NCBI GenBank assembly: GCA_019722365.1 | Contig: JADFUC010002331.1 | Coordinates: 248,001 to 312,000, forward strand | DNA from: Lithospermum erythrorhizon | Lineage: Eukaryota > Streptophyta > Magnoliopsida > Boraginales > Boraginaceae | Direction: 5' to 3' | Length of the DNA stretch: 64,000 nucleotides | Part shown: positions 35,547 to 47,877 of the stretch, piece after piece | Layout of the letters: each line of letters begins with the position of its first letter | Position numbering within the stretch: position 1 is the stretch's first letter | Program-made: the position numbers and the translations under genes | Notes under the pieces: model-generated | The model's database searches: none | The model's input: the letters and a program-made list of their open reading frames with translations, nothing else | Told to the model about the DNA's origin: nothing

Positions 35547-35753
35547 TGTTGTAAGCTTAGGATGTCAAGCAATTTCCAATAGCTACATGAAATCTTCCAG
35601 GTATTATATATGTTAACTTATCTTTGAAAGTTTTTTTTGGTAGTTTATTATGTAGCGATAAGGAGGGGTATTTATCTTCTGAAATTACCATATCTTATTC
35701 AAAATCTTTCACAATACTTATTCAATTTCACATTTGACGTTTCAGCCGTTGTG
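35547..35753 (-). repeat. 3' LTR of the decayed copia element
   Basis: About 200 bp aligned in the same direction with 41470-41663. Shared blocks include gtagtttattatgt, ggatgtcaagc/ggatatcaagc and catttgacgtttcag. The copies are well diverged, so the insertion is old. Confidence 0.75.
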
Positions 35754-37096
35754 AAATTTCGCGCGTTCTAGCCTTTCCACTTTGAAATATCGAATAATGC
35801 GATTACGTAGAACACATGGCCAACACCAGTGGCATGAGGTAAAGCGGTGGGGAACCAAGCGCCATGGGGAAAGAGTACGATAGTATGCCATGATAGGTAG
35901 TTCTTGAATATACCGAAATTGTGGCGTCCGTCACTTTGAATGTCTTTCTTGCTTGATGTGGAAGAGCCTTTGTGAAGAAGAGAGATGCTACGTTATCACG
36001 TGAGCAGGATATCTTGGATATCTATATCGCTGTTTAGGTGCGAGTGAATGAAAAACTTTAGGGGGGATGTGTTTGGTCACTATCGCTTTTGATATATCAG
36101 CCTTTAAATGCGATGCTAGCATGCGGGCGTGTCTTCCGTACATAATTGTTGGATTCTTATCAAATGCTAGCCGGACCTCTTGGATATGTTGTGTCGTCTT
36201 AGCAATGCAATCTTTCTTTGTGATGAAGAGCTATTGCTTGATGATTTGAAGAAATTTGTGCACAGTGCAACTTTTTGGATACCAGGGATATTGCGGTGTC
36301 GCGTATGTAAATCGTCTGGGTGTGATTTAGCGTTATGTGGATCGACAATATAATCTGCGTAACGAGCAAGCTGGTTTTTGTATTGTTAGGATAAGCAGCC
36401 AAGATCGAGACGTCTGCTCGAAGATATGAAATATGTTTATCCTTTCGATGTCTCTTTGTGGGACAGAGCGATACTTCTTGAGAATTCACGCTGCCTCGGG
36501 TCTTGTACAATTATGAATACATTAAGAGCTCAATTATCTTGAGGTATAGTCTTGATGCTCGAGATGTGCCGTTTCTTCGCTTTAGGGCGGAAGGTCGGCA
36601 CTGATATTAAGTGTTACGCCCATCGTGAGATGCTTAAAGGGTTTATCCATGTTAAACCTTTTTAATACCCGCTTTTGTGTAATTTGATTGGTGTACCAAA
36701 AAATACCATTTTAATTATTACTCAATCACATAAACCAGCGAGAACAGTGTTGAATCTTTCATTTCAAGTGCTAACAAATAATTGTTCTTCTTTGATTTCT
36801 TTATTAGTTCCAAATAATATTTAGATATTGTAAACTGACAATGATTACAAAACTTTAATTATTGTTTTTTCTTTATAAAACACAAGGACAAATAGGATTA
36901 TTGTAGTCACTTTAAGTAAATATTCCTTTAGCGCAATTATACATTCGTCAGGATTGTTTAATAGTGATCTTTCTGGCTAATTCACATACATTTCACGGGT
37001 TTAGATGTTTGATCATTTTAAAATCCTTCCGAATTTTCATGTATATATCACTATCCCAGTGATCCATATAAATAAATTTATATAAAACATCATAGA

Positions 37097-37294
37097 TCAT
37101 ATCAAGAAATTATTAGATCTTAATAGTATTAAATAACGAAAAGTAATGAAAACGTCATATGAGGAGAATAAGTTACCTGTAATCAATTCGGTCTTTAGAA
37201 AACCTTGTGCAACAAGGCAGGCCTTATATACACACAATCGTTTTTCTATTCGTTTTCTCACAAATACCCACACCCATAACCAGGTTTTATACAT
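37097..37294 (-). pseudogene. Copia reverse transcriptase fragment
   Basis: The open stretch encodes WVWVFVRKRIEKRLCVYKAC followed by LVAQGFLKTELITGN and VFITFRYLILL. It matches the N-terminal motif of copia RT (WVFKRK...YKARLVAQGF...VITFRYL) with many substitutions. Part of the larger decayed element. Confidence 0.85.
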
Positions 37295-37925
37295 GAGGGA
37301 ATAGTCACAATAGTGAAATACTTTCGATTTTTAAGAGATTTCGATTCGATTATACATTAAATAACAAATTTTGGCATGTCAAAGTCGACCTGACATTCAA
37401 CCCACGGATGCGGAGTTCGGGATCATCATTTTCATTCATAATTTCATATCGTGAAATGCAAATATTTCATCAATAATAGCATTTTTCCGGTTCAGATTTC
37501 GCGTATTAACGTAATTGTTAGAAATCTCGAGACCGTTCTTATTTTTCGGTTTCATTATTAATAATCTCATTTCATCATCTTGTCCTTCTTGAGCACTTTT
37601 TTCTAACCCGGGCTTATGTTATGTTTAATTGTCTTATCGAATCACTTTCATTCATTATCAATCTTTTCGACCTACTTTTTCTCTTTTAAGTTTTATCGCC
37701 CAGAAATAAACCTTGATGCCTTGGATAATACTGCTACATCATTTGCTTCGAATTTCAATACGAGAAGGAGTATTAATAGGCTGGTACATGTGACTTTGTC
37801 ACTCTTTCATATCGATAATGATGGCAATTGATTTCTTCAAGCCTTGTAAGTGCACAATTTTCTTTACATTTCTTCCAGCGATTTATTATACGGATCCCCG
37901 TCTGATAAGATGGCACATCTGCGCA

Positions 37926-38132
37926 TTATGTCGCTTTCCATTGTTTTCTTTTCCTCTCCTGCAGAGGAGGAAAAAGCTGTTTAAATCGAAATGACAATCT
38001 ATGAGCACTTACTGTATCTGTTAAAAAGTTCAGATATCTAATATAGAGGGTGACTTTCATACCTACGTATATACTGACCTCACTTTGAGGTCCACATGCT
38101 GTTCTTTGTGGTGGAGCTATTGGTATCTGCAT
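37926..38132 (-). pseudogene. Copia integrase C-terminal fragment
   Basis: Encodes MQIPIAPPQRTACGPQSEVS, then IYVGMKVTLYIRYLNFLTD. It parallels the PIAPPQRTxxGPQRRLGIYVG...IIRYLEPLTGD segment common in one plant copia lineage. It ends soon after and is not functional. Confidence 0.85.
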
Positions 38133-40984
38133 GCCTGACCAAAATCTTTAGATGGGGAAATATGCGGATTCTTGACCCGATTGCAAGTTGATATGGAGTA
38201 TGTTTATGATTAACGTGTAGCGTGTGTGTGATAAACATGTAAATTAAGCTGACCCCGTATAATGCTTGGTAATTTTGTTCTGCATTATCGGTGGTCTGTG
38301 ATATCTCAGAGGCGTTTAATTAATGATTAATGAGGAACATGATGTGGTAATTCCAATTAATAATTATTAAATGATTCGGATGTAAATTCACCCACGACAT
38401 TATCAAGAGTACTTTCTTTCGTCTCATCGGAAGTGTGCTCTTAATTTGATTATTTGAAATCTTGCAAATGCCATACTCTCGACTGACAATAAACAAACAT
38501 GTGACTATTACTGATAGTAATCCAATCTGTAAAAAATACTTAAGTGAGATGGGTGGATGGATAGGTCCGCATATATCACCTTGAATTCTTTCCAGAAATG
38601 CGGTGATTCCGTGTGAAGTTGCATGGTGCGTACCTGGTATTAATTTTCTGGGGAAACAGCTTCACATGTTAAATTTATTAATCTTTAAACCTTTCAAGGG
38701 ATGACCGTGTGTGCTTTCAATTTGTGTGGAGCGGGATGACCCTGCTTGATCGTACCCTTTGAGAATCTGGGTTTGGTATCTTCTTTTATTACTAAGTTAC
38801 AGTGTTTTAGAATATAAATTAATAATGTAATCAGAGTATTTTGGTAGTTTCTCTAATATTTTCTTCTTTCCAAGAAACATAAGTAATAAAGGATGTATTT
38901 AATAATACATGATTTATTGTTTTGATGTCTGTACCATGACGATATAATAATAATTCATTAATAATTTCTTTGACTGGAGAATAGAAATGTTAATTTGGTA
39001 ATATAAACATGGCGTTACGATCCTTGATGATCTGCCCGGGACTGAAATTGTATTAATTCACCAGCTTTGTTGGTTGAAGTGTGATAAATATATCTTCTTC
39101 TTGAGGATTGTGGGGTTTGTTCCCTTTGTAGATCTGATCTCTCAAGCAGGGTTTCATGTTAACTTCTTTGAAACATGTAATGATATAAGACAGAGAGAGT
39201 AAGTGCTTATGACAATATAATCAGCATTATTATTTTCATAGATATAAAGCAACATTACATACTAAAGTACATAATACAGGCCTTGCAGAAATTATTAAAT
39301 CGCGCGTTATTGAAGCGTAAAGTAGTTCATCATCGGTAGTCTAAGTTCATTTCATTTTGTTCATCAGAAGTCTATGACCTCAAGATATACGGAAATTAAA
39401 TGCCAGTTATTGTTCATTAAAATTGACTTCGCTTGCTTTCTTTTCATTTCCTTTTCTTCTACTGAGATGCTTTACTATCTTTTTACAAAGTATTCTAGCA
39501 TACTAGACGATAACCTTTCTTTCATACGTAACACAAATTGTCATTATTTTCAATGAACCTTCTTGGATTTTCTTACCTTTTCTTGTAAGTTTAAGGTAAT
39601 TTAAGTGGGTCTACTATAATTCACGAAACCAAGTCCACGACCTGAAACCACGAAATTACCAGGCTTATGACAACCATTTCGACCTGCAGATGATCATAAC
39701 ACTGACCCTTAAAGTGGTGCATTTACTTGGAAATGCCATCCATGGGCGTGGCGATGGTTTTTCGGCGAGACTTCGTTTATTCTTTTACGCCGTGAGCGTA
39801 CCAGTGCAGATATTTTTTATATTCACCGTTCTATATTGTTCTTTAAATGTTGATCTATAAAAACGTTAAATCTTCATTTTCCCTTCAGTTTACGAATTTT
39901 ACACATGATATTCTAATTGTAGTCTAATTTCTAAATAAAGTTAATCGATAACAACTTTTAAAGTCTTGGGCATGAGTTTGATTTCAATTCATTGGGTCTT
40001 TGCTGAACAAAGGCTCCGCAGGTATCCAAATCTTCTTTGGATTCTTGGATCCTCACATTCGGATATTAATTGTAGAGCATCATCGAAGATGATCATCATT
40101 AGTCTTTATGGCTTTTAGATTTTTTTAGTATAAAGTTATTGTACAACTTTCTTTCTGCTTTTCCAATCGTTTCGATGTTTTTGTGCATTATCTGTTAAGT
40201 AGAATTTTTTAATGCTAAATGCGAGATATCACTTATAACTTTGTTTGCCAAGAGACATGTAGTTGTCTCCTTTTGAGTTTAGAGGCGAGGGCAGGCTTAT
40301 AGTTGGACATTGTATCTAAATCAAAACAAAAGCGCCAATCAATACAATGACATTTTATTAAATAATACGTTAAGCGTTGATACATTATGTGAAATGCTTA
40401 TTCAATTACAAATACCATGTTCACTCTTACAAATCTCTATAAAACAAAAAATAAACGTCAGTATTGAGTTAGAAATGGTATTAAAATCACTAATTCACAA
40501 AATCTTTGTCGTTCCACTTCTGCCTTATTGATTTTAATAAAAGCGTATGAAGAGAGTGGATGACAAACACTAAGAAAATATTTTAATTTATGTAAAATCT
40601 GTTTATGAAATACTTTGAGAAAGATGTTTAGAAATGTGGAAGGAATAAAAGTATTTATAGGGTGAAATTACAGTATCGTTATTGTTGCCGTTTTGTTACC
40701 GTTTACGACCTACCGTTTGAGGATAGGAAAAAAATATTAATTTTCTTGTTAAAATTGCGTTAGAAAATGGAAGGAAAATATTTTTAAGTGTGTTAAAATA
40801 TGAATGTAGTCGTTAGAATGCCGCATAATGCATGATCATCACGATAAATATGATAATGTAATACATATGATTATAAACAAATAATTCGCTGATAACAAAT
40901 AAAATAATTGTATGATAGTTAGATAATAAAATAAATTGGGATTTTTTATACCTCCGTTAAGTTATAAGTAAATAAACACGATGG

Positions 40985-41370
40985 AATTTAACTACTTTCA
41001 GAAAATAAATCTTTATTAAGCAGCGGGATCTTGGGTTTTCCATAATAATAGGCAAATAACGAAATGATAATAAATAGCAGCTCACGGTATAGAATCGCGG
41101 CCATGAGTTATACATAATGAAATTTCCCCAGTATAGAATCACTTGACGTATGGCCAGGTTATGTACATAACAGGGTAAAACGTAAAATAATAATGTGGCT
41201 ACGATTATAGAATCTGCTGACGTATAAGCCCAGGTTATACATAATGAGGTTTCCGGGTTATAGAATCTTTTGACGTATAGTAGGTTAGCCACATACTTGA
41301 GGGTAAACGTAAAATAATAATATCCCATTCCCCAATTATAGAATCACGGCGTAATGCCGGGTTATCATAA
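40985..41370. repeat. Tandem repeats in the leader of the copia element
   Basis: Four to five diverged copies of an ~85-100 bp unit with the words TATAGAATC, GACGTAT, CCAGGTTATACATAATG and GGGTAAAACGTAAAATAATA. They sit between the 5' LTR and the gag start, i.e. in the untranslated leader. Confidence 0.8.
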
Positions 41371-41469
41371 TGGGGTAAAACATCTCTTAAAATAAATGCT
41401 CCAAGTGATAAGATATATAATATATACCTAATAGTAGCGATTCTTATAAAACCGATCGTCTTGATAACG

Positions 41470-41663
41470 TGTTGTAAAAGCCCAGGATATCAAGCGAGTA
41501 CAATGCTTCATAAAAAGAAATCTTTCAAATGATATATGTTCTTTATCTTGAGAAAGTTTTTTTGGTAGTTTATTATGTGATGGAGGATATTTATACTCTA
41601 AAATTACACATATCTGTTAATCTCACCAATGTATTACGTTTCATTTGACGTTTCAGCGTTGTG
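41470..41663 (-). repeat. 5' LTR of the decayed copia element
   Basis: Direct-repeat partner of 35547-35753. It carries a TATAAATATCCTCC box in minus orientation. It is followed inward by CGTTATCAAGACG, which resembles the sequence after the LTR in related copias (possible primer-binding region). It ends only about 90 bases from the lunapark stop codon. Confidence 0.75.
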
Positions 41664-41751
41664 GGCTCACATTTACAACATATACATTATAAACTCAATA
41701 GAAGAATAAGCTCATGTGTAAATATCATATATCCATATGATGAGTTGACCA

Positions 41752-44700
41752 TTAACTACTGGAAAGAGCCTGAGGAGATACAGATTCAATCTTGGTATTC
41801 CCTTCACTGGCTGCAGCCACAGGGCTAACAGTTGATACCTCACCAACCATCGAATCTTTGTCGTCTTTATCTATGTCTGCATCACTGGTAGCAGCACCAG
41901 CAACTGAGGATAGACTTGAAATGCTTTCACCAGCTGCATCCATGGCGCTATCAGTTGATACTGTATCAACCACTGAACCTTTGCTTTCTTTATCTATATC
42001 TGCAACACTACCAGCAATACCTGCTACCGATGATGGGATTGTAACCAGATCAGTGGATCCAGAAATGAGTTCACCATGTTGTTTTGGCATATTTAGCACC
42101 TTGCAATGTGGGCAATAGTATGTTATATAAGGAAAATCTTCTTTCCGTGCAAGCCCTGGAAATTGGAAAATTCAACAGTTAATTTCTTCACAGAAAGTAT
42201 CCGTTCGTTACATTCAAAGTCGACAGTATCCTAGCTTACCGTTGTGCATGTGGCAGTTCCCACATATAAGTGCATATGACTGGGTTGGATCCTCTCCAAC
42301 AAGTAAGGCTGCCAGTCGGGATATCCAACTCCCGTCATGTGAGGTAGAACCTGAATGTGGACAATGTTCAACCACCATCGGATGATGACCATGCCCGTCA
42401 AGCTCGTCTATGGTTTGGAGCATGTCTGAATCCGGATGATTAATTACAGTACCATCTACACTACTGGCTCCGAGTTGCGACTGCTTGCGATTTCTAAGTC
42501 CACCAGGTTGCACAAACTCTACATCACTACTCTTTCCTCTAGGGGTACTGAGCATAGACTCTTCTCCAAGGAAAACTTTCATGCCAGAGTCTGCGCCCAG
42601 CTTGGCTGCCAGAACACTTGCAGCAAAAGCCTTTGCAGTTGGATCCGTGTCGTATCTCTACATTATAGGTCAATAGTATTAGCATAACATAACAAGTGAT
42701 CGACTCGTAATAATTTTTTAAACACATATGTGTGGGTGCGAGGGCACATGTTCTAATTTTGAATCTGCCCTAGTAGAGAAGAGCCTGAAGTGTAGCCAAT
42801 CCATTGAGGAGGAGTAAGCTAATGACAAACCATCAGCATCCCACAGAAATCAATATACAGCAAACATGAAATAAATTGGGTATGGTAGCACAATAAAAGA
42901 GGTACTGCATTCGTAAAAGCTCATGGATGGAAATTAAACATCAACAAAGCAACATCTAAGAGAAAATACCTGGATAAGTTGTTGTGTGCTATAGTAATTA
43001 GTCTTCTCTTTGAGCTCGTCAATTTTTTCTTGCCTTTCAGCCCGAAGCTTTTCTAAATTATTCTCATCCCTGCGGTCACCTGAGAAAACACATGATAAAA
43101 AGAAATGAAAAGCCACAAGTATTTGCACAACATCCCTGTTTAATCAAGCCTCAAGTGATTTTTAATTTCTTAATTAACAGTCGAACACCCAAAAAACAAA
43201 GTACAAAAGTCAAAATCATAGCCAATGTCCATCTTTCTGAGCATCTTTCTCAAGTTTAGTATATGGGCTAAAAATTCCATTGTAAAACAGCTAAGCTAAC
43301 CGAACAAAATCTGCATGTTTTAGTTACATCAAGAAGATGAAAAGATGCATACACAACTAATTATCAATCTTTAGAACATTGGTTTCACTTTTTTGGCAAG
43401 TAATTTTTATTACTGAAAAATTGGGGAGATTCGATAGACTATAAAAAAAATGGAGGGAGCCCAGCCTAAGAATGCACCAGTTCATAACGATGTAGACAGA
43501 TGAAAATGCAACTAACAACCTTTAGTACCTCCATAGCTCTATCTTAATTCTTTGGCTACTAACTCTACTTATTATATCAGGGAAGAAATTAGGGGAAAGG
43601 ATGGACCAGAAAAATAATGGAAAAAGAGTTATGGCATCAGCCTAAAAAGATGATGTATTTAATATGAATCAAGACATGAACTTACGCATCCTTGTGAATC
43701 TTCCAAGTGCTGAATATATAAGAAAAGCTAATACAGGCAAAACAAACATTGGTAGAACCCGCATGGCTCTCATTTGCCAGCTCAAGTTCAAAGACCTTGT
43801 AGTCATGATGGCAAATCCAACTGCAACAACCTGCATGCCATTTTTAGCCTTATCAGAGAAGGAGGTTGTTATAACGGATGCGTCTGGAAACCGAAGTATG
43901 TAAAGTACATAAAAATAAAGAAGCATTCGAAGATTTTGCGGTGATGTCCTGCGATGTGTTAGGACTAATCACGGGCTCCAAGCCACCAAAATCTTCCTAT
44001 AATGGAGAAAAAACGGATTCTGACTTTTAAAACATTGGTATCTTCTTAAAGTCTTCTGAGCTTCAGAGCTATTTGGTACAGGAAATAATCTATACATAAG
44101 CCATATATATAGGCCAGACATTTGAAATACTTTAAGTCGCCCGATGTGGTATATTCAAACCCAGCTTTTTCGGTAATTGCATTGAGCAGAATCGCCGCGG
44201 ATATCAAATAAGCGAAACTTCCCCAAAGTGCAGGATGCGCAGAGTACAGATGTGCTCGGATAATGAACCCGGATGCACGAATGCATCGGATGTGATGTAC
44301 CAAAGTGTACGAGATCGTCGGAGAGGCCTTTCCGGATGTAGCGGATGTGTCGGATGAGCCTTTTTGGAAAGAGATAGATAATCTTAAGTTCTTGGCATAA
44401 ACACGTATTGCTGCAATGCGGGCAACAAAACAAACCAAATGAAGCAGTTCAAGCGTCGTTGAATTTGCCCGCAGAACCTCTCTAGCCAGATACATGTCGA
44501 TGTCTCGAAGGCAATCACGGCCGACACACGGAGACAAAAAATAAAAGGAACTAATGCATCTGCAAAACATATCGGCGCCTCGAGACAATATTGGCGAAAC
44601 GCGTCAATCATCAGCGGCTGCCGAGGCCGCTCAGCAACAAATGAACCATGAGAATCGAGCCAAATACAATATGACAATTGCCCGGCTCGTCCCTCGTAGT

Positions 44701-47700
44701 CGTGTTGTATAAAGGTACACCGGTAAGTAGCTCTCCCCAATGCATCATTATTTCTTGCGTTCCGTACGTCGCAGAAGCCGAAGTATACGCCTCACAAAGT
44801 AAATGAGAAGTGCTATACATAGAACTTCGCTCTTAACTCCGGAATTCTGCTCCGCTTTGTTTTCAACCTTTATGGTGACCGGAAAATACCATGACGCCCA
44901 TCTTGTTATCCGGTAGAAAGTTTCACGTAGCGGCTCAAAGGTACATCGGACCTATAAATGAACCATGACCGCCCGCGTTCTTGCCGGTGACCAAACGTCG
45001 AGCGACAGAGATAACTTGATTTCGTCCAAATTGAAAGCAACGTGTGGCGCCATTTCGATGCGCGACCTCGTGGCGTGTGTCTCTTTCTGCCAGTCGATCG
45101 ACCCGTCTTGTAGACCGAAAACAGCAGGCCATGGCCAATGATGTCATTTCCAGTCTACACTTTCATTGTCAAAGATCGGCTCGCCCCGCAGGGTGGCATC
45201 TGATTTTTGTCTACCGAGGAGATCCAGGGCCAGCGCTTGTCACATGTCGGATGTGCGACTCTCGGCCGTCAAACAGTATGTGCCCGGAAATCGTACTGCA
45301 GGTCGGCTGATAGGCGGTTCGCTCAGGCTCTAGAAGTGCGCTGTCAATTTTCCTCGAACCCAGAGCCAGCTGCTGCTAGAGAACTTTTCTCCACCCGTTC
45401 TATCGCGGCTGAGTGTTCCATGACTAAGGAAGTGCGCCCCCAAGCAGTCCATTGTGATGCTGAACACTAAAGCTAATGCGCCAAATCCACACTGTTATGG
45501 AGAGACGGATCTAACTTTTCGGAGACAAAAGAATTTTTTACCGTTTGTCATAGACTCATACAAAGTTAAATTATGACATAGATAAAAAGGCTAACAAAAT
45601 CAGCGATATCTTCGTCCTACATTTCTTAATATCTATATTATGCAAATCGTAATATCTTATTCGGATGATCCCAGGTGGTTTTAGAGATGTACGCTTCTAC
45701 GTTTTAGTCAGGCGTTGGCGGATATGATTTGTTGGTGTCCTGCTTGTTAAAAGTATCTGATTTCTGGCTTGAGCAGTATGATGTTCTTTATCTTGATTAG
45801 AATAATAGTATCGACAAATTCCACTTAGTTTCAAAATTATTGATACTGGCTTTTTAATTTTGTTATTGTTGATTCTTATCGCCTACGTTGATTGCTTGAA
45901 TATACGCGTGAAGGACTTGAAATTTTATTTGATGTCTTGCTTTATATATATATGACTTATGTATATAGGTTATTCATATTTGAAATGGTTGAAGGCTTAG
46001 TAAAGGCTTCTTGAAAGTAGCGATGGTTCCAACTATTCGGAAAAACTGTCACAATTCTTCACGTTATAGTGAAATTTAAGTGAAACACGTCGGTTGATTG
46101 GTCACAACGTATACGTTAGGGATCACAGCTTAAATTCTGGTGTTACTTTTCTTTCGTAGTCGGTCTTACAGTTTGATCTTGGTGTTAACTTTATTTTACG
46201 TACTTTACATAATTTCTTTATCTGATCGCGTCAGATTACTCTTGTTGAGTATCGAACTTGGAGCTCTAATTTCAGAAGAAGATGAGTGGTGAAGGTATTA
46301 AAATTGAGAGGTTGGCTGGGAGAAACGATTTCGATCTACAGCGGAAATTAAAGGTAGGCGTTCTTGGCAGAGAGGGCTGCAGGCTCTACGATGGAAAATC
46401 CACAGCCAGCATTGCGAATAACATAGCTAATCTGAGAAAAGAAACGCGCTCATGATGATTACGCTTTGGATGATGAGAGTTATCGCGAGAGGTTTCGGAG
46501 GAATCTTGCCAGCCGTATTGTAGGCTGGCTGAGAATACGTATATAGCGAAGATTAATAGTAATTGTTGCTCGAGCGGCGTGCATTTGAAGAGTGCAAAAA
46601 TGTAGGAAATAACATATCATAAGCCATATATATAGGCGAACATTGAAATAAATTTGAGTCGCCCATTCGTATATTAACAGCACAGCCAGTGATAGCGATC
46701 CATGACCAACAAAATTAAGAGTAATTGATAATTTTGAAACTAAAAGGGAATTTGTTGATACTATTGTTCTGTCGATTATAAAGAATATTTTGATCAACGT
46801 AACCGCTTATAGGCGAGACACGTCAGCATGGAGCTCACGTATCGGCTTCTAATATTTCTTAGATTAATGATAAATTGAGTTATGCAAATTAAGTTCTCTC
46901 GGTATTAGCTAAACTAACTTAGAAGAATGAAAGAAGTCAAACAATAATCCATGTAGTGTAAAAACTAAAGATGTGTCGAGTAGGAGCTCAAGATGACTCT
47001 AGCCTTTCATTGTAACACAAACCACAAAGTTACTATTTTGCTCTAACTTTAAACTCGGCATATTTTCACATAGATTTCCTAAAGAAACACTCAGCCGCTT
47101 CAAAACCTTTTCCACTATTCCATCCCAAATCGATAGTTCAAATAACACAAAATGCTTAGGGGGTGTTCGAGGCCTAAACATTTACGACTTCACTTGTGTT
47201 TGCAATAATCCGAATGGATGAAAATTCATGTGAAGCAGTTCAATAAAGTTGCTGGAAGTAATTCAAATTCATTTGGTGCCGCACAAAGTGTGAAGTATTT
47301 AACACAAATTCTGCTTTTAGTTTATCTAAGTGACACTAGTCTTTCTAAGGAGCTTTAAAACCACAAAAATGGTTCCTATTAAAATGTCATACTATGGTAG
47401 TAAATAATAATTTCTAACAAAACAAAACAAATGATAATTGGCTTGGTTTAAGAGTCTGTTCATAAATCCTCATTACTTTGTTATTAACTAATAAGATATA
47501 CTCTTAATAATCACAAAACCCCGATAAAAATAACTTCAATAGATTATTCTCATGGCCGACTAAATAAATTTTAGGCTATAAAAAGGAAAGAGGAGGAGAT
47601 TTACCTCCAGCGTCAACGAAAGAATTATGAGATTCTTGGTTGTCCCCCTAGAACTATGTGACCGCCTCTTCATCCTAGAAAGAATTGCAGCCTCTTCCTT

Positions 47701-47877
47701 GGAAATATACTGTAGCCTTTTCTCGAAATCATCTCCATGTGATCTAAATATCACATTAAATATTCTAGAGAACACACCATTCTTTTTTTTCTTATTCTTT
47801 ATCTGCCCATTATCAGTCCCTCGTGGCGCATCACCGGCAATACTGCCATCGATTTCCTTGTTACTATCCCCAGACAT
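41752..47877 (-). CDS. LNP: Lunapark-family ER junction protein
   Basis: Predicted 449 residues from exons 47877-47605, 43830-43686, 43079-42970, 42657-42240 and 42155-41752, all in phase. Lunapark proteins sit in the ER membrane, stabilise three-way tubule junctions and in plants work with ROOT HAIR DEFECTIVE3. Seen here: N-terminal GVFSRIFNVIFRSHGDDFEK and ISKEEAAILSRMKRRS; two transmembrane segments (about 82-101 and 115-133) forming a hairpin; a coiled coil ENNLEKLRAERQEKIDELKE; RYDTDPTAKAFAASVLAAKL; and a zinc ribbon CGNC (308-311)...CPHC (330-333). A Ser/Asp-rich tail with repeated VSTDSA/ADIDK blocks makes it longer than the Arabidopsis proteins as I recall them. Intron 1 is 3.8 kb and holds copia debris. 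Confidence 0.93.
44060..44150. repeat. Direct repeat (copy 1) in lunapark intron 1
   Basis: Shares GGAAATAA, ATAAGCCATATATATAGGC, TTGAAAT and GAGTCGCCC-like words with 46605-46690, in the same direction and about 2.55 kb apart. It overlaps the integrase remnant, so it is more likely two fragments of one family than LTRs. Confidence 0.65.
46605..46690. repeat. Direct repeat (copy 2) in lunapark intron 1
   Basis: Partner of 44060-44150, with the same CATAAGCCATATATATAGGC core. Confidence 0.65.

Larger units (their letters stand above)
35547..41663 (-). mobile_element. Decayed Ty1-copia LTR retrotransposon
   Basis: Minus-orientation element with frame-broken copia parts in the expected order gag-integrase-RT-RNase H. 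Direct repeats at 35547-35753 and 41470-41663 act as LTRs: ends TGAAACGTC and TTACAACA, a TATAAATA-like box and ACATAATAAACTACC in both. Near 40311 a gag start begins ATGTCCAAC, with NYK and VSW remnants. Integrase core words such as FLERIQGDICGPIHPP lie near 38600, and the integrase C-terminus PIAPPQRTACGPQ near 38100. RT words WVFVRKRIEK, VYKACLVAQGF and TFRYLI are at 37100-37290. RNase H remnants SSNHQAIALH are near 36240 and KAIVTKHIPPKF near 36080. No intact reading frame remains and no clear target-site duplication was seen. Confidence 0.85.
44050..46700. mobile_element. Rearranged copia fragments inside lunapark intron 1
   Basis: On the minus strand, 44080-44290 encodes ALWGSFAYLISAAILLNAIT and then GDLKYFKCLAYIYG, which fits the copia integrase end (LWGEAL..AAYLLNR...LKYLKVWGCLAYV). 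On the plus strand, 46281-46420 encodes MSGEGIKIERLAGRNDFDLQ and RKLKVGVLGREGC, which fits a copia gag N-terminus (IERLDGKNDFxLWKxKMRALLxQQGC). The opposite orientations mean at least two elements or a rearrangement. The GC-richer middle (44300-45480) is open in places but unassigned. Confidence 0.7.

Noticed and set aside
41792..42118. Plus-strand 108-codon open frame opposite the lunapark tail
   Set aside because: It is the shadow of the Ser/Asp-rich lunapark C-terminal exon.
44060..46690. Direct repeats in lunapark intron 1 as an LTR pair
   Set aside because: The repeat lies within integrase-like coding sequence, and the gag between the copies points the opposite way from the integrase, so these are fragments, not LTRs.
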